In this document: one piece after another, positions 5,647-10,073 of the stretch
Numbering within the stretch: the stretch's first letter is position 1
How the letters are laid out: the number at the start of each line of letters is the position of its first letter
Assembly: GCA_030916665.1 (NCBI GenBank)
Contig: JAUPWC010000086.1
Coordinates: forward strand, 1-10,073
DNA length: 10,073 bases
Direction: 5' to 3'
From: Verrucomicrobiota bacterium
GTDB lineage: Bacteria; Verrucomicrobiota; Verrucomicrobiia; Opitutales; Opitutaceae
Notes under the pieces: model-generated
Told to the model about the DNA's origin: nothing
Seen by the model: only the letters and a program-made list of their open reading frames with translations
The model's database searches: none
Made by a program: the position numbers and the translations under genes

Positions 5647-6213
5647 TTATTTGGCGAGGGGAATGAAGAGCGTTTGCCCGACGCGGATCTTGGTCGGGTC
5701 GGCAATCTTGTTGGCGTTGATGACGTCCTGGAGCTTCGCGTTGTTCTTGCGGGCGATGACCGCGAGCGTGTCGCCGGCCTGGACGGTGTAATTGATGCCC
5801 TCCTTGGGAAAATCGTCGCTGAAGGTCGTCTGCACAACCGGGCGAGTCGCCTGGTTCTTGGCGAGCGCGTCGAGGGCGGCGTTGGTCTGTTTGCCAAGCT
5901 TCTCCATCTGCCCGGCCACCTGCGCGAGGATCTCGCGCTTCTGATCGCCGAGCTCGGACTGCAACGTGCGGTTCACGTCGGCGATGGCCTTGTTGAGCTG
6001 CTCGACCGTCGCGTAGCTGCGATTGGCCTTGTCCTGCAGCGTGCTGTTTTCACGGGTGAGTTGCTCGACGGTCATGGTCAGCTCGCCCACACGCTGGGTG
6101 AGCAGCATGACATCCTGGCGAAGGGCGGCCAGTTCCGCGCGTTCCATCTGGGCGGAGGCGCCGACCGCGAGAAAAAATATCAGGGCGCCGAAGCGTAGAA
6201 AGGAGGCTCGCAT
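5647..6213 (-). CDS. Exported coiled-coil protein with C-terminal LysM domain
   Basis: A 188-residue protein. Residues 1-21 are a signal peptide: a short basic start (MRASFLRFG), a hydrophobic core (ALIFFLAVG) and ASA before the likely cleavage at Gln22. Residues about 23-120 are a long charged helix with heptad-like Leu/Val spacing, probably a coiled coil. Residues 141-186 are one LysM domain (YTVQAGDTLAVIARKNN ... INANKI ... IRVGQTLFIP), the fold that binds N-acetylglucosamine-containing polymers such as peptidoglycan. A wall-associated periplasmic structural or tethering role is inferred; no enzyme domain is visible. The ATG at 6213 is chosen because it places the signal peptide at the terminus. 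The longer open frame to 6453 is antisense-like low-complexity sequence. The gene lies 37 bases after fmt and one base before parB, in the same direction. No Shine-Dalgarno is evident. Confidence 0.88.
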   Translation of the reverse strand: MRASFLRFGALIFFLAVGASAQMERAELAALRQDVMLLTQRVGELTMTVEQLTRENSTLQDKANRSYATVEQLNKAIADVNRTLQSELGDQKREILAQVAGQMEKLGKQTNAALDALAKNQATRPVVQTTFSDDFPKEGINYTVQAGDTLAVIARKNNAKLQDVINANKIADPTKIRVGQTLFIPLAK

Positions 6214-6250
6214 GGGCGTCAGGTTGGGCGATTCGTCCGCAAAAACAAGC

Positions 6251-7261
6251 CTAGCCCTTGCGATACGGAAACGGCTGCGGCGCCACCAGCGGCGGCATCG
6301 GTCGTGAGACCAGCACCGTGTCCGCCATAACGGGAAACCCGCGCAGAAACTCCCTTGCCGGCAGCATCTTCCCGCCCGGTCGCTGGAGCCGGCGCAGTCG
6401 CAGCAACCCTTGCCCCGTCGCCACCAGCAACCCGTCGATGTCATGGCCGACAACCACGCCGGCCTCGGTGGAGTTGTAACGTATTATATTACAAACCTCC
6501 GCCTCAGTCGGCGAGTCCGCGAGGCCGAGTTTGACGGGATGGCCGTTGATTTCGACGGAGCAGCCGGGCCAGGGATTGAGGCCGTTGATGCGGGCGGCGA
6601 GAGCGGCGGCCGGAGCGGCGAAGTCGAGCACGCCGTCGGCTTTTTCGAGGCGACGGCAGAAAGTGGCTTGGGCAGTGTCCTGTGGCGTGAAGGTCTGGGC
6701 GCCCGCGGCGATGAGGGGCAGGCAGCGGGCCAGCAGCGGCACGCAGGCCCGGGACAGCTTGGCCTCGACCTCGGCGGCGGTGTCGAGCGGGGCGATGGGC
6801 ACACGCTCCACGGCGGCCACCGGGCCGGCGTCGAGTTGCAGCACCAGCTTCATGAGCGTCACGCCGGTCTCGCGGTCGCCGCTGGCGGTGGCGGTCTGGA
6901 TCGGCGAGGCGCCGCGGTATTTCGGCAGGATTGAGGTGTGCAGGTTGAGTGTGCCGAGGCGCGGCGTATCAATCGCGTCCTGTTTCAGAATGTGACCGTA
7001 GGCCATGACGAGCGTCAGGTCGGGCGCGCAGGCGGCCAGTTGTTCGCGCGCGGCGGCATCGAACTTCTCAGGCTGGTGAACCGGCAGGCTGCGCGCCTCG
7101 GCCCAGAGCTTGATGGCGTTGGGCTGAACTTTCTGTCCACGACCGACGGCGCGATCGGGTTGCGTGAACACGGCCACGACCTGCCCCACTCCGCTGCTAT
7201 CCAGCCAGTTCTGAGCCGGAAGCGCGATGGCGTCGGAGCCCATGAAGACGAGTTTAAGCAT
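6251..7261 (-). CDS. fmt: Methionyl-tRNA formyltransferase
   Basis: This 336-residue enzyme transfers a formyl group from 10-formyltetrahydrofolate to methionyl-initiator-tRNA in the cytosol. The start MLKLVFMGSD is the usual first beta strand of the family. The catalytic segment LNLHTSILPKYRGASPIQTA (105-124) has Asn106 and His108, and LDAGPV (143-148) has the catalytic Asp144 (E. coli Asn108, His110, Asp146). The C-terminal tRNA-binding domain spans about 207-308 and includes INGLNPWPGC. The tail beyond 308 (Pro-rich, ending PFPYRKG) makes the protein about 20 residues longer than E. coli Fmt. An AT-rich patch encodes residues 256-264 between two domain strands. AGGG lies nine bases upstream of the ATG at 7261, supporting the start. 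The usual partner def is absent here; fmt follows der after 115 bases containing a palindromic repeat. Confidence 0.95.
   Translation of the reverse strand: MLKLVFMGSDAIALPAQNWLDSSGVGQVVAVFTQPDRAVGRGQKVQPNAIKLWAEARSLPVHQPEKFDAAAREQLAACAPDLTLVMAYGHILKQDAIDTPRLGTLNLHTSILPKYRGASPIQTATASGDRETGVTLMKLVLQLDAGPVAAVERVPIAPLDTAAEVEAKLSRACVPLLARCLPLIAAGAQTFTPQDTAQATFCRRLEKADGVLDFAAPAAALAARINGLNPWPGCSVEINGHPVKLGLADSPTEAEVCNIIRYNSTEAGVVVGHDIDGLLVATGQGLLRLRRLQRPGGKMLPAREFLRGFPVMADTVLVSRPMPPLVAPQPFPYRKG
6474..6494 (-). promoter_or_regulatory. AT-rich palindrome with TATAAT inside fmt (candidate internal promoter)
   Basis: TTGTAA (6474-6479) and TTACAA (6489-6494) form a perfect six-base inverted repeat around nine AT-rich bases, inside an otherwise GC-rich coding sequence. 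On the minus strand the centre reads TATAAT (6488 down to 6483), a consensus -10 box. Seventeen bases upstream is CCGACT, which matches TTGACA only at GAC. It could drive the LysM gene and parB about 260 bases downstream. The weak -35 keeps confidence low. Confidence 0.3.
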
Positions 7262-7274
7262 GGTGACGTCCCTG

Positions 7275-7357
7275 TGTCATCCTGAGCAAAGCGAAGGATC
7301 CAGCGGAATGACCGCAGCGCACCTCATACTGGATTCTTCACTGCGTTCAGAATGACA
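7275..7357. repeat. Imperfect palindromic repeat between der and fmt
   Basis: Two 29-base arms, 7275-7303 (begins TGTCATCCTGAGCAAAGCG) and 7329-7357 (reverse complement begins TGTCATTCTGAACGCAGTG), match at 23 of 29 positions around a 25-base centre. The pattern TGTCAT[CT]CTGA[GA]C...AG[CT]GAAG[GA]ATC is one I recall as a very widespread intergenic palindrome in unrelated bacteria. Placed 14 bases upstream of fmt, it could fold in the fmt leader or end der transcripts. Only one copy is visible, so dispersal in this genome is inferred. Confidence 0.6.
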
Positions 7358-7376
7358 GGTGGCGGCAATCATTTCC

Positions 7377-8873
7377 TCAATCATCCAACATGCTCGGATC
7401 AAACTCCATCTCCTCGCCGCCGCCCTCTTCCGTACCGGCTTCGCCGGCCTTGCTCTTGCGGTAGGCGAGACGCTGCTCGATCGGCACCTTCTTCTTGCCG
7501 ACGAGGTCGAAGTGAATCGGGCAGCCGTCGAGTTCGAACTCCTTCACGAGCCCGGCCTCGAGGTAGCGGCGGTAGGACTCGGTGAGCGTGCGCTCCTGGT
7601 TGCAAAATACCTTGATGCGGAAAGGTCGGCGCGAGGTCTGCGTGGCGTAGTAGATTTTGAAACGCTGGCCGCCGATGGCCGGCGGCGGCGTGCGGTCGGC
7701 CAGCTTGATGAGGGTGGCGTTGAGCTTCGCGGTCGGGATCTTCGTGTCGAGGCGGCGCTCGAGCGCGCGGGCGTTGCGCAGCATGCGGTCGATCTCGTGG
7801 CCGGTCAGCGCCGACACGAACATCACCGGCGCGCCCGGCGTGAAGAACAGCTCGGTGAAGAGCGCCTTCTCGAACTTCTCGCGAAAGTCGCGCGCGTTCT
7901 TGTATTTCTCCATGCCCGGGGAGTGCGTGCGGAAGGCCTCGTGCACGAGGTCCCACTTGTTGACCACGATCACGATGGGCTTCTGCGCCTTCACGATCTC
8001 GCCGGCGATGGCCTTGTCCTGCTGGGTGACGCCGTCCATCGCATCGAGCACCATGAACACGACGTCGGAATTGTGGATGGCCTCCAGCGAGCGCAGCCGG
8101 GAAAAATACTCGACGGAGGACGACAGCTTGGGCGCGGCGCGGATGCCGGCCGTGTCCACGAGGCGAAAGAGCCACGGCTTGCCGTCCTTGACGGTGTAGC
8201 TGAAGTCCAGCTCGACCGCATCGCGCGTGGTGCCGGGCACGTCGCTCACGATCAGGCGGTCGCTCTTGAGCAGGCGGTTGCTGAGGGAGGACTTGCCCAC
8301 GTTCGGGCGGCCGAGAAAACAGATGTGCAGTCGGGAACGCTCCTCGTCGGTCTCCTCCTGCACCGGCCCGAGCTTCTCCAGGATGGCGGTGCGCACCTCG
8401 GCCTCGCCGTTGCCGTGCTCGGCGGAAATGTAGAACGGCTCGCCGAAACCCAGCCGGTAGAACTCCGAGATCTCCGCGATCTTCTCCTTGCCGCGGTCCG
8501 CCTTGTTGGCGACGAGCAGGACGTGTTTCTTGCTCTTGCGCAGGAGCTGCGCGATGCGCTCGTCGAGCGCGGTGACGCCCTCGCGGGCGTCGATCGTGAA
8601 GAGGATGACCGTGGCCGCCTCGATCGCGAAGCCCACTTGAACCTCCGAAGCCTTCGTGATGCGCGCCGGTGTGTCGCTGCCGGTGAGTCCCAGCCCGCCG
8701 GTGTCGAGCAACGTGTAACCGCCGTCCTCGACCTCGGCCGTGATCACGTCGCGGGTGACGCCGGGCATGTCGTGGACAATGGATATGCGCTTGCGGGCCA
8801 GCCGGTTGAACAGGCGGCTCTTGCCCACATTCGGGCGGCCCACGATGGCGACGGTGCGCGGTGCATTCTGCAT
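7377..8873 (-). CDS. der: GTPase Der (EngA), ribosome biogenesis factor
   Basis: This 498-residue protein has two G domains in tandem and a C-terminal KH-like domain, an arrangement unique to Der, which is needed for 50S subunit maturation. Domain 1 has GRPNVGKS (12-19), DTGG (57-60) and NKAD (123-126). Domain 2 has GRPNVGKSS (188-196), GTTRD (214-218), DTAGIR (240-245) and NKWDLV (305-310). The KH-like part spans about 375-465 and includes PPPAIGGQRFKIYYATQ. The tail from about 475 is acidic and glycine-rich (EEGGGEEMEF), so the length slightly exceeds the 490 residues of E. coli Der. All nucleotide-binding motifs look intact, so a working GTPase is expected. The ATG at 8873 places the first G1 motif at the normal distance. 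A long open frame on the opposite strand is a codon-bias shadow. Divergent from the receiver gene. Confidence 0.96.
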   Translation of the reverse strand: MQNAPRTVAIVGRPNVGKSRLFNRLARKRISIVHDMPGVTRDVITAEVEDGGYTLLDTGGLGLTGSDTPARITKASEVQVGFAIEAATVILFTIDAREGVTALDERIAQLLRKSKKHVLLVANKADRGKEKIAEISEFYRLGFGEPFYISAEHGNGEAEVRTAILEKLGPVQEETDEERSRLHICFLGRPNVGKSSLSNRLLKSDRLIVSDVPGTTRDAVELDFSYTVKDGKPWLFRLVDTAGIRAAPKLSSSVEYFSRLRSLEAIHNSDVVFMVLDAMDGVTQQDKAIAGEIVKAQKPIVIVVNKWDLVHEAFRTHSPGMEKYKNARDFREKFEKALFTELFFTPGAPVMFVSALTGHEIDRMLRNARALERRLDTKIPTAKLNATLIKLADRTPPPAIGGQRFKIYYATQTSRRPFRIKVFCNQERTLTESYRRYLEAGLVKEFELDGCPIHFDLVGKKKVPIEQRLAYRKSKAGEAGTEEGGGEEMEFDPSMLDD

Positions 8874-8981
8874 CCCCCGAGGTATTGCGCCCCGGGCAAT
8901 GCTGGCAAGCGATGATTCCAGCCGCTCCCGGCGCTCAAGTTTCGGGCTGTTGTGCCGACGAAGTCCTGACGGGCATCATTT
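8874..8981. promoter_or_regulatory. Divergent gap between der and the receiver gene
   Basis: Outward promoters for both genes should lie here, but no good sigma-70 boxes are visible. A short dyad ATTGC-N7-GCAAT occurs at 8884-8900 close to the der start. No clear Shine-Dalgarno precedes the receiver ATG, and only a G-run precedes the der ATG. Confidence 0.3.
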
Positions 8982-9362
8982 ATGAATATTCTCATTGCTG
9001 ACGATGAAGTCCGCTACCGGGACATGATGCGCCATTTGTTCGAGAAATGGCCCGAGCACCGGCTGACGTTCGCCGAAGACGGTGGCGAGGCCTGGGCGCT
9101 ACTCGACGACCCGAAGCGCTGGTTCGACGTGGCTTTCCTCGATCTCAATATGCCCAAGTTGAGCGGTCTCGACGTTGTCCTGCGCCTGCGCGAGTCGCCG
9201 CTGCACAAGTCGGTCGATGCGGTCATCTGCACCGGCAGCAACGACCGCGAGACCATCAAGCAGGCCATCGCCCTCGGCGTGCGCCACTACATCGTGAAGC
9301 CGTGGAGCGAGGCCCAGATCGCGGACAAACTGCAGCAGATCGCCGCCAAGCGCGCCGCGTAG
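8982..9362 (+). CDS. Stand-alone CheY-like response regulator (receiver domain only)
   Basis: The 126 residues make up one receiver domain and nothing else. The acidic pocket is Asp7-Asp8 (ILIADDE), and the phospho-acceptor is Asp54 in AFLDLNMPKLSG. The switch Thr84 lies in VICTGS, and the conserved Lys106 is followed by Pro in HYIVKPW. All phosphorylation residues are present. With no DNA-binding or enzyme domain, it should act by protein contact, as CheY, Spo0F or the receiver partners of hybrid kinases do. No kinase lies next to it; the PAS sensor at the left edge is about 7.6 kb away, and a link is unsupported. It lies upstream of ffh on the same strand with a 130-base gap. The ATG at 8982 gives the standard receiver N-terminus. 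Pathway unknown. Confidence 0.9.
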   Translation: MNILIADDEVRYRDMMRHLFEKWPEHRLTFAEDGGEAWALLDDPKRWFDVAFLDLNMPKLSGLDVVLRLRESPLHKSVDAVICTGSNDRETIKQAIALGVRHYIVKPWSEAQIADKLQQIAAKRAA

Positions 9363-9421
9363 CCCGCCCCCTCTTGGGTAGCCGTCTGGCAGCACGGCGA
9401 CAAGGTGGTCGCGTTCTTTGC

Positions 9422-9441
9422 GGGCAGACGACGCCCTGCCC
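9422..9441 (+). terminator. Weak hairpin between the receiver gene and ffh
   Basis: GGGCAG (9422-9427) and CTGCCC (9436-9441) pair perfectly around an eight-base loop. The following bases (CGAAGATTAGTGTTTATT) are AT-richer than the surroundings but lack a true T-run. CGTCTG (9383-9388) and CAGACG (9425-9430) offer a competing pairing. It is a possible weak terminator or leader structure. Confidence 0.25.
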
Positions 9442-9492
9442 CGAAGATTAGTGTTTATTCCCGCCCGTGACTGGTTTCAGTCCGTGGTCCCG

Positions 9493-10073
9493 ATGTTCGA
9501 ATCACTCACCGAGAAACTGACCGGCGCGCTGCGCAACCTGCGCGGCACCGGCACCCTGTCCGAAGCCAACATGGCCGACGCCCTCAAGGAGGTGCGCGCC
9601 GCCCTGCTCTCGGCCGACGTCCATTTCAAGGTCGCCCGCGACTTCATCGACCGCGTCCAGCTGCAGTGCGTCGGCCAGGCCGTGCTCAAGTCCGTCTCCC
9701 CCGGCCAGCAGATCGTGAAGATCATCCACGACGAGCTGGTGAAGCTCCTCGGCGAGGGCACCACCGAGCTCGCCGTGAAACGCCCGCTCAAGGTGCTCAT
9801 GGTCGGTCTCCACGGCTCGGGCAAGACAACCTCCACCGCCAAGCTGGGCAAGCTGCTCAAGAAAAAGGGCGCGCGCCCCTTCGTGGTGGCCGGCGACGTT
9901 TACCGCCCCGCCGCCATCGACCAGCTGGAGATTCTCGCGAAGCAGGAGGAACTCGGCTTCTACTGCGACCGCGCCTCCAAGGACGTGCCCGCCATCGGCG
10001 CCAAGGCGCTGGAGACCGCCCTTGCCCAGAACGCCGACGTCATCCTCTTCGACACCGCCGGCCGCCTGCAGAT
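9493..10073 (+). CDS. ffh: Signal recognition particle protein Ffh (partial, C-terminus beyond window)
   Basis: The first 193 codons of the SRP GTPase, which binds 4.5S RNA and signal sequences of nascent membrane proteins and docks with FtsY at the membrane. [20 protein letters not shown] is the typical helical N domain (1 to about 90). The G domain follows with G1 [15 protein letters not shown] (105-119), G2 [11 protein letters not shown] (135-145) and G3 DTAGRLQ (187-193), where the window ends. The methionine-rich M domain would lie beyond. One change stands out: residue 107 in G1 is His where most Ffh proteins have Gln (GLQGSGKTT). The ATG at 9493 is fixed by N-terminal similarity; no Shine-Dalgarno is obvious. 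Confidence 0.95.
   Translation, partial: MFESLTEKLTGALRNLRGTGTLSEANMADALKEVRAALLSADVHFKVARDFIDRVQLQCVGQAVLKSVSPGQQIVKIIHDELVKLLGEGTTELAVKRPLKVLMVGLHGSGKTTSTAKLGKLLKKKGARPFVVAGDVYRPAAIDQLEILAKQEELGFYCDRASKDVPAIGAKALETALAQNADVILFDTAGRLQ

Noticed and set aside
3813..5666. A 617-codon open frame on the plus strand spanning the phosphatase and parB
   Set aside because: It runs antisense through two clear genes and an intergenic repeat, and its composition is that of a codon-bias shadow.
5646..5897. N-terminal extension of parB by 84 codons
   Set aside because: It overlaps the LysM gene in another frame, has Ser/Arg/Pro shadow composition, and the conserved LGRGLGALI terminus follows the ATG at 5645.
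6214..6453. N-terminal extension of the LysM protein by 80 codons
   Set aside because: It overlaps fmt in another frame and would bury the signal peptide internally.
7359..8915. A 518-codon open frame on the plus strand opposite der
   Set aside because: The minus strand encodes an unmistakable Der with all GTPase motifs. The opposite frame is rich in Ala, Val, His and Leu with no recognisable domain, as expected from GC codon bias.
1..10073. A new defence system, prophage, integron, CRISPR array or transposase
   Set aside because: Every gene belongs to a known housekeeping or signalling family except for details noted above. I saw no regularly spaced repeats of CRISPR type, no integrase or transposase motifs, and no tRNA that could serve as an attachment site.

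Overview
The window is GC-rich chromosomal DNA (roughly two thirds G+C by eye) packed with housekeeping genes. It contains no phage, plasmid, transposase or CRISPR signature. The very high GC, several starts without a clear Shine-Dalgarno, the fmt / LysM-protein / parB order and the palindromic intergenic repeats would suit a Verrucomicrobiota of the Opitutae type. That placement is an inference from general impression, not a demonstrated match.

Layout. 1-1398 (minus): the N-terminal 466 codons of a membrane-anchored sensor with PAS-like modules in tandem, running off the left edge. 1499-2383 (minus): oxyR, the peroxide-sensing LysR regulator, with both redox cysteines at positions 199 and 208. 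2642-3682 (plus): hemH, ferrochelatase, divergent from oxyR across a 258-bp control region. 3846-4655 (minus): an inositol-monophosphatase-family phosphatase, convergent with hemH across a hairpin element. 4716-5645 (minus): parB. 5647-6213 (minus): an exported coiled-coil/LysM protein. 6251-7261 (minus): fmt. 7377-8873 (minus): der. 8982-9362 (plus): a stand-alone CheY-like receiver. 9493-10073 (plus): the first 193 codons of ffh, running off the right edge.

How the genes relate. der, fmt, the LysM gene, parB and perhaps the phosphatase run in one direction and form one or two transcription units for ribosome assembly, initiator-tRNA formylation, envelope and chromosome segregation. The LysM-to-parB junction is a single base. 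The oxyR/hemH pair joins peroxide sensing to haem synthesis, and an OxyR-like ATAG-N7-CTAT element lies across the oxyR ribosome-binding site and start codon.

Points most worth a second look: the OxyR-type element and divergent oxyR-hemH arrangement; a five-cysteine insert in ferrochelatase; a ParB box-I segment in which three consecutive codons look converted from hydrophobic to polar by middle-base T-to-A changes; a PAS array with a Cys-x-x-Trp signature at 132-135-residue spacing; a consensus TATAAT inside an AT-rich palindrome within fmt; and several unrelated palindromic repeats in the short gaps, one of which overlaps a gene start. I found no convincing novel multi-gene system.
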